Assembly (NCBI GenBank): GCA_013816225.1 | Contig: JACDEQ010000079.1 | Location: 1 to 8,564 of the forward strand | DNA from: Armatimonadota bacterium | GTDB taxonomy: Bacteria > Armatimonadota > Fimbriimonadia > Fimbriimonadales > ATM1 | Direction of reading: 5' to 3' | DNA length: 8,564 nt | In this document: positions 1-6,261 of the stretch, one piece after another | How the letters are laid out: each line of letters starts with the position of its first letter | Position numbering within the stretch: position 1 is the stretch's first letter | The notes under the pieces: model-generated | The model's database searches: none | The model's input: only the letters and a program-made list of their open reading frames with translations | Told to the model about the DNA's origin: nothing | Translations under genes and position numbers: made by a program

Positions 1-761
1 TCAAGGGGCTGCCCGCGATGAGCTGGCAATTTCTTACCACACGGCCCACCGAGGGTATGACCGGAGGCGGCATCTGGCCCATGATTCGCGGCTCGCTGCT
101 GCTGCTTGTCGGAACCTGTCTCATCGTCGTGCCTTTCGCAATCTTGGGGGGGGTCTGTCTGGCTGAATACAGCAAGGACAACCCGCTGACGCGCATAGTT
201 AGGTCCTGCGTCGTTGCGCTCGCGGGCACACCATCTATTGTATACGGCCTCTTCGGCTTCGCGGTCTTCGTGTTGTCGATGAAGATGGGCTTCAGTCTGA
301 TCGCCGGATGGCTGACACTTGCGCTCTATTCTTTGCCAATCATCGTGCTCACAACCGAGAATGCGTTGCGAGCCGTGCCGCATGCGCTCAGCGAGGCGGG
401 GCTCGCCCTTGGCCTATCGAAGTGGCAAACCATCCGTCGAATCGCCTTGCCCTACGCGATGCCGGGAATCATGACAGGCATCGTTATGACCACAGGGCGC
501 GCTGCCGGGGAGGCGCCGCCCATCCTGCTGACCGCGGGCATCTACTACTCGACGGCTGAACTGAAGCTCGATTTGGACATGCTTACCCAGCCCGTCGCCA
601 ACCTTCCCTACCACCTGGCCGAAGGATATCGCCAGGGTGGGGTCATTCCGGAGAACAACATATGGGGAACCTGCTTAACACTGATGCTGCTCGTGCTGCT
701 GGTCAATCTAACGGCAATAGTGGTCCGCAACAAGGCGAGGCGCGCCCAAGAGCTCCACTAG
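1..761 (+). CDS. pstA: Phosphate ABC transporter permease PstA (5' end outside window)
   Basis: PstA is one of the two membrane permeases (with PstC) of the PstSCAB importer, which carries periplasmic phosphate across the inner membrane. The reading frame is open to the left edge: the codons before the ATG at 18 read KGLPA and run into MSWQFLT, which resembles the internal PstA stretch before 'SW-FLT'. The ATG at 18 is therefore probably an internal methionine, and the true start with the first membrane helix lies upstream. Counting from that Met, hydrophobic segments lie near residues 25-48, 63-87, 93-113, 149-170 and 215-236. The cytoplasmic coupling loop (EAGLALGLSKWQTIRRIALP, about 126-145) is the EAA motif that docks on the ATPase. 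GRAAGEAPPIL (160-170) matches the family's conserved GRAxGExxPLL segment. The stop at 759-761 overlaps the pstB start by one base, so the two are translated as a unit. pstC and pstS would be expected upstream. Confidence 0.93.
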   Translation, partial: KGLPAMSWQFLTTRPTEGMTGGGIWPMIRGSLLLLVGTCLIVVPFAILGGVCLAEYSKDNPLTRIVRSCVVALAGTPSIVYGLFGFAVFVLSMKMGFSLIAGWLTLALYSLPIIVLTTENALRAVPHALSEAGLALGLSKWQTIRRIALPYAMPGIMTGIVMTTGRAAGEAPPILLTAGIYYSTAELKLDLDMLTQPVANLPYHLAEGYRQGGVIPENNIWGTCLTLMLLVLLVNLTAIVVRNKARRAQELH

Positions 762-1522
762 TGATTTCGAACCCGGCGGTAACCACTCGGGATGTAAACT
801 TCTTTTACGGGACGCATCAGGCATTGCTCGATGTCAGCCTCGACTTTCCACGCAACACGGTATCCGCCTTGATCGGGCCGAGCGGCTGCGGAAAGAGCAC
901 ATACCTTCGTTGTATCAGCCGCATGAACGACCGCATCCCGAGCACGCGGATGGACGGGACGATACTGGTCGAAGGCGAGAACATTTATGCACGCCGCACG
1001 AACCTTGTACAGCTTCGCCGCAAGGTCGGGATGATCTTCCAGCGCGCCGCGCCGTTTCCCGGCAGCATTTACGACAACATCGCGATGGCGCCGCGGCTCC
1101 ACTACGGCTTGTCGAAGCCCGACCTCGAAGATCTCGTCGAGGAAGCGCTGACAAAGGCAGTTTTGTGGGACGAAGTGAAGGACTCGCTCAAGAAGAGTGC
1201 GTTGGCTCTATCCGGCGGCCAGCAACAACGTCTCTGCATCGCACGGACGCTTGCGGTTCAGCCGCACATCATTCTGATGGACGAGCCGTGCAGCGCCCTC
1301 GACCCCATTAGCACGGCAAAGATCGAGGAGTTGATCCATGAGCTGGCCAAAGACTACACCTTGATCGTCGTCACGCATAACCTACATCAAGCTGCCCGAG
1401 TCAGCGCGTATACAGCGTTCTTCCTCAACGGACGGGTTATCGAGCACGCAAAGACCGACGAAATCTTCCAACGGCCTGCCGTCGCGGAAACGGAAGACTA
1501 TGTGAGGGGCCGCTTCGGCTAG
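761..1522 (+). CDS. pstB: Phosphate import ATP-binding protein PstB
   Basis: PstB is the cytoplasmic ATPase that drives the PstCA phosphate permease. I chose the GTG at 761 as start. It overlaps the pstA stop by one base (TAGTG) and gives 253 residues, close to the usual length of about 250-260. The in-frame ATG at 662 would add 33 low-complexity residues encoded wholly inside pstA. With this start the nucleotide-binding domain is complete: Walker A GPSGCGKST at 39-47, Q-loop Gln94 in MIFQ, signature LSGGQQQR at 150-157, Walker B ILMDEP at 171-176 with catalytic Glu175, D-loop SALDP and H-loop His206. The PstB-specific text CISRMNDRIPSTRMDG and SIYDNIAMAPRLHYG separates it from other ABC ATPases. 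The usual KPNPFP after the Q-loop is RAAPFP here. Only a weak AAGAG (748-752) precedes the start, so coupling to pstA translation is likely. No phoU follows. Confidence 0.95.
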   Translation: MISNPAVTTRDVNFFYGTHQALLDVSLDFPRNTVSALIGPSGCGKSTYLRCISRMNDRIPSTRMDGTILVEGENIYARRTNLVQLRRKVGMIFQRAAPFPGSIYDNIAMAPRLHYGLSKPDLEDLVEEALTKAVLWDEVKDSLKKSALALSGGQQQRLCIARTLAVQPHIILMDEPCSALDPISTAKIEELIHELAKDYTLIVVTHNLHQAARVSAYTAFFLNGRVIEHAKTDEIFQRPAVAETEDYVRGRFG

Positions 1523-1547
1523 GCGCGCGAAGCCGTTCGTGGGGGAC

Positions 1548-1553
1548 AATAAT
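1548..1553 (+). promoter_or_regulatory. Putative -10 box (AATAAT) for a leaderless transcript
   Basis: AATAAT matches the TATAAT consensus at five of six bases and lies five bases before the ATG at 1559, so transcription would begin at or next to the start codon. No convincing -35 element is seen 16-18 bases upstream. A run of G at 1541-1545 is too distant and poorly matched to be a good Shine-Dalgarno sequence. The assignment is an inference from position and similarity. Confidence 0.35.
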
Positions 1554-1558
1554 CCTTC

Positions 1559-2458
1559 ATGAAGCGGATCGTAAGCGTAAGCCTGGGTTCCAGCCAACGC
1601 GACAAGTCGAGCACCGCCACCCTATTGGGCGAGCAGTTCTGCCTTGAACGCATAGGCGTCGACGGCGATCTCGATAAGTTCGCCGCCAAGTTCAAGAAGC
1701 TCGACGGCGAGGTCGACGCATTCGGCATCGGTGGGGCCGACCTCTATCTCTGGGTCGGAGACCGCCGATACACGTTCCGCCAAATCAAATTCCTGGTTTC
1801 CGGAGCGGTCAAATCGCCTGTCGTAGACGGAAGCGGCCTGAAGAACACGCTCGAACCCAGGCTGATCGAACGCCTCGACGACCAAGGCGTCGTGGACTTC
1901 AAGAATAGCCGCTGCCTGCTAACCGGCGCGGTCGACAGGTTCGGAATGGCGCAAGCGCTGGCAAAGGTGTGCCCCCGCGTTGTCTACGGCGACCTTATGT
2001 TCAGCCTCGGCCTGCCGATTCGCCTCACCAGCTACCGGGCGGTGGAGAGCGTCGGTCGCATCGTGCTGCCGATCGTCACCCGGCTTCCCTTCAAATGGTT
2101 CTATCCGACCGGTGAAAAGCAAGATAAGAGAACGCCGAAGTTCGCCTGGGCGTTCGACGAGGCCGATGTGATCTGCGGTGACTGGCACTTCATCAAGCGG
2201 TACTGTCCGGATCGGATGGGCGGCAAGACAATCATCACAAACACGCTTCGAAAGAGCGACCTCGAGTTTCTAAGAGGGGCAGGAATCAAGCAAGCGATCG
2301 CGAGCACGCCGACGGTCGATGGGGAGTCGTTCGGAACGAACGTAATGGAGGCGGCCCTGGTGGCGATTCTCGGAAAAAGACCCGAAGAACTTACGAAAAC
2401 GGATTACGAAAGCGCTTTGGACAGGCTCGGCTGGGAGCCTAGCACTTTCGAACTCTAG
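1559..2458 (+). CDS. Conserved protein of unknown function (family sometimes labelled quinate 5-dehydrogenase)
   Basis: This 299-residue soluble protein has no signal peptide or membrane segment. From memory it resembles a conserved family found in Firmicutes and related bacteria, some members of which carry the database name quinate 5-dehydrogenase. I know of no evidence I can cite for that activity and do not assert it. Recognisable segments are an N-terminal strand ending in SLGSSQRD (8-15), DAFGIGGADLYLWVGDRRY (53-71), PVVDGSGLKNTLE (87-99), GDLMFSLGLP (144-153), GDWHFIKRYCPDRMGGK (207-223) and a C-terminal FGTNVMEAALVAI (258-270). The glycine-rich turns and alternating strand/helix pattern suggest an alpha/beta fold, but no classical GxGxxG dinucleotide motif stands out. 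The gene begins 36 bases after pstB and probably has its own promoter. Its stop shares a CTAG with the converging tatA. The protein-coding call is firm; the function is not. Confidence 0.8.
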   Translation: MKRIVSVSLGSSQRDKSSTATLLGEQFCLERIGVDGDLDKFAAKFKKLDGEVDAFGIGGADLYLWVGDRRYTFRQIKFLVSGAVKSPVVDGSGLKNTLEPRLIERLDDQGVVDFKNSRCLLTGAVDRFGMAQALAKVCPRVVYGDLMFSLGLPIRLTSYRAVESVGRIVLPIVTRLPFKWFYPTGEKQDKRTPKFAWAFDEADVICGDWHFIKRYCPDRMGGKTIITNTLRKSDLEFLRGAGIKQAIASTPTVDGESFGTNVMEAALVAILGKRPEELTKTDYESALDRLGWEPSTFEL

Positions 2459-2667
2459 GACTCGGTCCGGGTGTCGGAATCAAGAGCGTCCTGCTTGGCT
2501 TTATCCATCAGCTTCTTGCCCTCGTCGATGCCTTTCTGGAACTCGCCTGCGCCACGCCCGAGCGAACGCATAAGCGAAGGTATGCGGCTGCCGCCGAACA
2601 AGACCAAGATGATCACGGCGATCCACATGATCTCGTTCATTTGTAGAAATGCGATGGGTAGGTTCAT
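2455..2667 (-). CDS. tatA: Sec-independent protein translocase subunit TatA/TatE
   Basis: The product is a 70-residue TatA-type protein, the multimerising pore component of the twin-arginine pathway that exports folded proteins across the cytoplasmic membrane. Its architecture is typical: a short N-terminal membrane helix (about 10-24, NEIMWIAVIILVLFG), the conserved Phe-Gly hinge (FGGSRIP), then an amphipathic helix (about 28-45, LMRSLGRGAGEFQKGIDE) and a short charged tail. The length is at the short end for the family. The start at 2667 is chosen because AAGGGA lies five bases upstream; Met10 and Met14 are possible alternatives that keep the whole core. The gene stands alone, with no tatB or tatC beside it. 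Its TAG stop is the complement of the CTAG that also ends the converging gene, giving a 4-base tail overlap. TatA and TatB are hard to separate on sequence, but the FGG hinge and short tail favour TatA. Confidence 0.88.
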   Translation of the reverse strand: MNLPIAFLQMNEIMWIAVIILVLFGGSRIPSLMRSLGRGAGEFQKGIDEGKKLMDKAKQDALDSDTRTES

Positions 2668-2680
2668 CAGATTCCCTTAG

Positions 2681-2686
2681 ATTATA
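2681..2686 (-). promoter_or_regulatory. Putative -10 box (TATAAT) for tatA
   Basis: Read on the minus strand this is a perfect TATAAT, 13 bases before the tatA ATG at 2667. A start site about seven bases downstream would leave a leader of only six or seven bases, cutting into the AAGGGA that otherwise looks like a ribosome binding site. The best -35 match is TAGCCA at a long 19-base spacing, which is weak. The box lies in the 54-base gap shared with the divergent selA. Confidence 0.4.
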
Positions 2687-2709
2687 CGTTTAATGAAGGC
2701 GCCAGTGGC

Positions 2710-2715
2710 TAAAAT
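2710..2715 (+). promoter_or_regulatory. Putative -10 box (TAAAAT) for leaderless selA
   Basis: TAAAAT matches TATAAT at five of six bases and lies six bases before the selA ATG, placing the expected transcription start on the start codon. No Shine-Dalgarno sequence is present between box and start. No good -35 is seen; TTTAAT at 2689-2694 would leave a short 15-base spacer. Confidence 0.38.
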
Positions 2716-2721
2716 GAGCCG

Positions 2722-4068
2722 ATGGCGCGAGAAGAATTAAGGAATCTGCCCAGTGTGGCAAACCTGATAGCTGCGCCCGAACTCGCCGCGTTCTCGCACC
2801 GCACCGCTGTCCTTGGGGCCCGGGAGGCGCTGAAAGAAGCTCGGGAGGCCCAAAACGGCAAGCCGAGCGCCGACAGAATTCTGGAGAGGGCGGCCGAGAT
2901 CGCAGAACGCAGCTCCCAATCTGCCTACGGTCCTGCAATCAACTGCACCGGAACGATCTTGAACACAGGATTGGGTCGAGCACGACTTGCAAAGGCAGCC
3001 GTCGAAGCAATCGCGAACTCCGCAGGATCGCACACTGTGTTGGAGCTCGACTTGGAGACGGGGCGGCGTGGAAACCGCCAAACCGGACTCGAGAACCTGC
3101 TGTGCGAACTCACCGGGGCGGAGGCGGCGTTCGTCGTGAACAACAACGCCGCAGCCGTCATGATTACGATCAATACGCTTGCTTGCGGCATGGAGGTTCT
3201 CCTTTCCCGTGGCCAGAGCGTAGAGATCGGCGGTTCGTTCCGCATGCCCGACGTCATTCGCGGCGCTGGCGGCAACCTGGTAGACGTCGGCTGCACCAAC
3301 CGCACCCGCGCATCCGATTACGCAAGTGCCGTTACCGAAGACACGGCCGCCATACTTCGCTGTCACCCGAGCAATTTCACGATCACAGGGTTTGTCGAAG
3401 AGCCCGCGATCTCCGAACTCGCCGAAGTCGCAGCCGAGCACGAACTTGCTTTGATCGACGACGTCGGCAGCGGCTGCCTCATGGATACCGCAGCTTACGG
3501 TCTGCCACATGAGCCAACGCTCGCTGATTCCTTGCAAGGGGGTGCGCACCTCGTAACGGCAAGCGGCGACAAGCTGCTCGGCGGGCCGCAGGCAGGGATC
3601 ATCCTCGGCAAGCGCGAGATTGTCGAAAGAGTACGCAAGAACCCGGTCGCAAGGGCCGTGCGGATCGATAAGCAAACAGCCGCCGGACTCGAGGCGACGC
3701 TCAAGCTTTACGCAGATGGAAGGGAGGGCGAGATTCCGACAATTGCGTATCTATCGCGCAGCGACAATGAAGTCCGCGCTCTCGGGAACAAATTGTCGAA
3801 AAAGCTCGCTGAACAAAAGGTCGAAGCGTCCGTAGAGATTGCCACTTGCGAAATCGGGGCTGGTTCGTTGCCCGGAGTATCGCTGCCCAGCTACCGGCTG
3901 GCCATAACGACCGACTATCCCGACGGTTTTGCGCGATCGCTCAGGATGTTTCGCCCTGCAGTCGTGGGATATATCGGAAGAGGCAAAGTTTGCCTCGATA
4001 TGAGGACCGTCGATGTCGACGAACTTCCGGCCATCGAAAAAGCCATTGCTGCCGCGGTGCGCGGTTGA
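2722..4068 (+). CDS. selA: L-seryl-tRNA(Sec) selenium transferase (selenocysteine synthase)
   Basis: SelA is a PLP enzyme that converts seryl-tRNA(Sec) to selenocysteyl-tRNA(Sec) with selenophosphate, the bacterial route to selenocysteine. The 448-residue protein has full bacterial length (the E. coli enzyme is about 463). It keeps the N-terminal tRNA-recognition domain (LPSVANLI at 9-16 and the following helices), which archaeal SelA-like proteins lack. Core motifs in order are INCTGTILNTGLGRARL (73-89), VVNNNAAAV (138-146), LSRGQSVEIGGSFRMPDV (161-178), GCTNRTR (190-196) and SGDKLLGGPQAGI (281-293), where Lys284 is the predicted PLP lysine. Arg86, Arg311 and Arg314 fall where the active-site arginines of Aquifex SelA lie, as I recall them. 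The start fits the family's usual N terminus. The stop TGA overlaps the TTG start of the next small gene. selB, selC and selD are not in the window. Confidence 0.94.
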   Translation: MAREELRNLPSVANLIAAPELAAFSHRTAVLGAREALKEAREAQNGKPSADRILERAAEIAERSSQSAYGPAINCTGTILNTGLGRARLAKAAVEAIANSAGSHTVLELDLETGRRGNRQTGLENLLCELTGAEAAFVVNNNAAAVMITINTLACGMEVLLSRGQSVEIGGSFRMPDVIRGAGGNLVDVGCTNRTRASDYASAVTEDTAAILRCHPSNFTITGFVEEPAISELAEVAAEHELALIDDVGSGCLMDTAAYGLPHEPTLADSLQGGAHLVTASGDKLLGGPQAGIILGKREIVERVRKNPVARAVRIDKQTAAGLEATLKLYADGREGEIPTIAYLSRSDNEVRALGNKLSKKLAEQKVEASVEIATCEIGAGSLPGVSLPSYRLAITTDYPDGFARSLRMFRPAVVGYIGRGKVCLDMRTVDVDELPAIEKAIAAAVRG

Positions 4069-4349
4069 GCGCCAGAGACGACCGGATTGATGTCTACGCC
4101 GTCGCCACAGCCCATGAAATGGGCGTTCGCAATGTCGATTTGGCGGCCGTGCGAAAGCGCACGCCGAATCTTCCACCCCGAATTCAAGAAGTTATCGCGC
4201 TTGCAACGCTTTTCGATGAATTGGTGCACGAAAACAAGTCGCATTCCGAACAGGATGCCATTTCGGAAGTGCGCGAGCGTTTCGAATCTGAAATAGTCGA
4301 GGCTTTCTTAAAAGTGCAACCGCTCATCCAGCCGGTCGAATATGTTTGA
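4065..4349 (+). CDS. Small protein resembling an HD-GYP domain lacking its catalytic centre
   Basis: This 94-residue reading frame fills the gap between selA and the converging methyltransferase gene. The TTG at 4065 overlaps the selA TGA by three bases, which suggests translational coupling. An ATG at 4119 (residue 19) is a possible alternative. Residues 4-20 (RDDRIDVYAVATAHEMG) resemble the first helix of HD-GYP domains. Residues 39-53 (RIQEVIALATLFDEL) and 64-84 (from DAISEV to VEAFLKV) resemble the helices that close such domains, where 'FDPEVVEAF' is typical. The HD pair, the GYP loop and the other metal ligands expected between these parts are missing, so it should not hydrolyse cyclic di-GMP. 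It could be a helical remnant reused as a regulator or a decayed fragment. Coding status is supported by the tight fit between neighbours and the sensible protein sequence. The family link is my inference from pattern memory. Confidence 0.62.
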   Translation: MSARDDRIDVYAVATAHEMGVRNVDLAAVRKRTPNLPPRIQEVIALATLFDELVHENKSHSEQDAISEVRERFESEIVEAFLKVQPLIQPVEYV

Positions 4350-4360
4350 CGGCTCTTGCG

Positions 4361-6166
4361 CTAAAGGGACAATGCTTCGATAACCTGCTCCGCTACCTTA
4401 TGATTGCCGAACGGCGGCATCAAATAAATTCCTTGAGACATAGTCGGCAAGTGCTTTCCGAACTCTTGCGCAACGGATATTCCGATTTCGACCGCATCGT
4501 CGCCCGACTCGGCCATTAGCTTCCTCAGCCAATCGGGAATCTCGATTCCGGGCACTTCGTGATGCATAAATTCGGCATGGCGCTGGCTCCGCAAAGGAAG
4601 AACTCCAATGAATATAGGCAAGCCCAGCTTCATAGCCTGTTCGCATGCGAACTCAGCGTGCTGCCTTTCGAACAATGGTTGCGTATATATAATGTGCGCG
4701 CCCGCATCGGCTTTCCTGCATAAGCGCGTTAATTCAGCCTGAATATCACGGGCCACGGGATTAAATGCGATGGCGATTGTAAATGCGCATTTCTTGGCAA
4801 CGCTATTTCCGGCCATATCGACACCCTCATTAAATCGCGATAACACTCTCACCAAACCGACCGCGTCGATATCGAAAACGCTCGTTGCGCTGGGAAAATC
4901 TCCGATGTTCGCGGGATCGCCCGTGATCGCCAGAACATTTCGCAGACCGAGAGCATGCGCTGCCAACAGGTCTGCCTGCAAAGCAAGCAGATTCCGGTCG
5001 CGGCATGCCACATGCATCATGGTCTCGATCCCGACTTCTCGTTGGATAATGTTGCAAATTGCCAAGGGAGTCATGCGCAGCCTCGCGCGCGCGCCGTCGC
5101 TAATATCGATCGTATCGACGCCCTTCTCCTTGAGCGAAGCCGCTCCCGCGAGAACCTTGCTCGTATCGAGGCCGCGCGGCAAGTCGAGTTCGACCGTCAC
5201 GATGAACTTCTGGCCAAGCTTCTTGCTCAACTCGCTCGGCTCGCAAATCTCTAGCGGTTTCCTTGCAGCGGCCTCGGCAGTGCGTGTCAAGGCTCTCACC
5301 CTCGGAGCGCGATCCTTGATCGCGAGAGCGAGCTGGGCGATATGAGCGGGTGTTGTGCCGCAGCATCCGCCGACGATGTTCGCCCCGGCGTCGATCAACC
5401 TCGCAGCCGCCGCGCCAAAGTACTCCGGCGTCGTGTCATAGGCAAGTTCGTTTTTTAGCAGCATCGGCATACCGGGCGTCGGCATCGCGCTGATCGGCAC
5501 ATCTCCCGACTCGGCCATCCAACGGATAATGTCATGCATCCTTTGCGGGCCGACCACGCAGTTCGCCCCGACAACGTCCGCACCGGCTTCGGCCATCCGC
5601 TTTGCTGCCCTAAGAGGAAATCCCTCGGCAAGGGTCTCGCCATCCTCTATGAAATTTTTAGATGCAATAACGGGAAGGTTTGAAACCGAGCGGACGGCGG
5701 AAATCGCTACTTCGAGCTCGTCGAGATCGGCAAACGTTTCTAGGATAAACCCGTCGACGCCGGCATCCACGAGCGACCGCGTCTGAGCAACGAACGCCTC
5801 GTACGCGCTCGCAGATTCGATCGTGCCGAGCGGCATCAGTGGTTTTCCGCACGGTCCGATCGCCCCGAACACAAATGCTCCATCCGCGGCTTCACGCGCC
5901 AGCCGAACGCCCGCCAAATTGATCTCGCGAGCGTCGGCTTCGCTTCCCGCCGCTCGAAGGCGAAACGAGTTCGCGGAAAACGTATTGGTTTCGAGGATGT
6001 CCGCGCCCGCTTCCCGGTACTCGCGGTGCGTCTGCCGCACCAGGTCGGGAGCATGCAGGTTCGCAAGATCCTGTAGCGGGCCGTCATAACCCAACTCGCG
6101 AAGGCGCGTCCCCATAGCGCCGTCCAAAATAAGGATGCGCGCCTTCAATGTCTCGATAAAGCCCAT
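4361..6166 (-). CDS. yitJ: Bifunctional homocysteine S-methyltransferase / 5,10-methylenetetrahydrofolate reductase
   Basis: The 601-residue cytoplasmic protein joins two enzymes of methionine and one-carbon metabolism, as in Bacillus YitJ (about 610 residues). Residues 1 to about 290 form the homocysteine methyltransferase barrel. It opens with ILDGAMGTRLRELG (13-26) and ETNTFSANS (59-67), and carries the three zinc-binding cysteines, Cys203 in GANC and Cys268-Cys269 in GGCCGTTPAHI. Residues from about 310 to the end form a MetF-type flavin reductase barrel: TVELDLPRG (324-332, with the general-acid Glu at 326), DTIDISDG (351-358), HVACRDRN (385-392), ITGDPANIGDFP (414-425) and the YTQPLFE segment (494-500). 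The reductase makes methyl-tetrahydrofolate. The methyl donor used by the first domain is not shown by sequence. The start fits the family N terminus. It ends 11 bases from the converging small gene and is divergent from the peptidase gene. Confidence 0.92.
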   Translation of the reverse strand: MGFIETLKARILILDGAMGTRLRELGYDGPLQDLANLHAPDLVRQTHREYREAGADILETNTFSANSFRLRAAGSEADAREINLAGVRLAREAADGAFVFGAIGPCGKPLMPLGTIESASAYEAFVAQTRSLVDAGVDGFILETFADLDELEVAISAVRSVSNLPVIASKNFIEDGETLAEGFPLRAAKRMAEAGADVVGANCVVGPQRMHDIIRWMAESGDVPISAMPTPGMPMLLKNELAYDTTPEYFGAAAARLIDAGANIVGGCCGTTPAHIAQLALAIKDRAPRVRALTRTAEAAARKPLEICEPSELSKKLGQKFIVTVELDLPRGLDTSKVLAGAASLKEKGVDTIDISDGARARLRMTPLAICNIIQREVGIETMMHVACRDRNLLALQADLLAAHALGLRNVLAITGDPANIGDFPSATSVFDIDAVGLVRVLSRFNEGVDMAGNSVAKKCAFTIAIAFNPVARDIQAELTRLCRKADAGAHIIYTQPLFERQHAEFACEQAMKLGLPIFIGVLPLRSQRHAEFMHHEVPGIEIPDWLRKLMAESGDDAVEIGISVAQEFGKHLPTMSQGIYLMPPFGNHKVAEQVIEALSL

Positions 6167-6174
6167 TCTCTACC

Positions 6175-6180
6175 ATTATG
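6175..6180 (-). promoter_or_regulatory. Putative -10 box (CATAAT) for the methyltransferase/reductase gene
   Basis: On the minus strand CATAAT matches TATAAT at five of six bases and sits eight bases before the ATG at 6166, predicting a leader of one or two bases at most. No clear -35 is seen. With this promoter there is no room for an S-box (SAM) riboswitch, which controls the Bacillus homologue. Confidence 0.33.
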
Positions 6181-6249
6181 AAGCACATCGCCGACCGAAG
6201 GGCCCGAGTGCCTCCAATCGGAACTTTCGGTAACATAGGTTCGAATCAT

Positions 6250-6255
6250 TAGAGT
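6250..6255 (+). promoter_or_regulatory. Putative weak -10 box (TAGAGT) for the peptidase gene
   Basis: TAGAGT fits the TANNNT pattern but matches TATAAT at only four of six bases. It lies six bases before the ATG at 6262, the same distance as in front of selA. There is no Shine-Dalgarno sequence between it and the start. It is called mainly because the spacing repeats that at the other unit-leading genes in the window. Confidence 0.25.
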
Positions 6256-6261
6256 TATCCC

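Noticed and set aside
1512..1533. Inverted repeat GCTTCG...CGAAGC at the end of pstB as a terminator
   Set aside because: The stem is only six base pairs with a ten-base loop, it spans the stop codon, and no T-run follows.
2737..3675. A 312-codon open frame on the minus strand opposite selA
   Set aside because: It lies wholly antisense to a clear SelA, and its translation is rich in Cys, Arg and His with no recognisable domain, as expected for a shadow frame in a GC-rich gene.
4066..4110. The selA TGA stop considered as a selenocysteine codon with readthrough
   Set aside because: SelA is already full length at this stop, the downstream translation in that frame is not protein-like, and the stop overlaps the start of the next gene.
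6238..6247. GGTTCGAATC, which looks like a tRNA T-loop
   Set aside because: The flanking bases do not form a T-stem, and no D-arm, anticodon arm or acceptor stem is found in the surrounding gap; a chance match.
6167..6261. SAM (S-box) riboswitch in front of the methyltransferase/reductase gene
   Set aside because: The 95-base divergent gap shows no S-box-like helices or terminator and is shared with another promoter.
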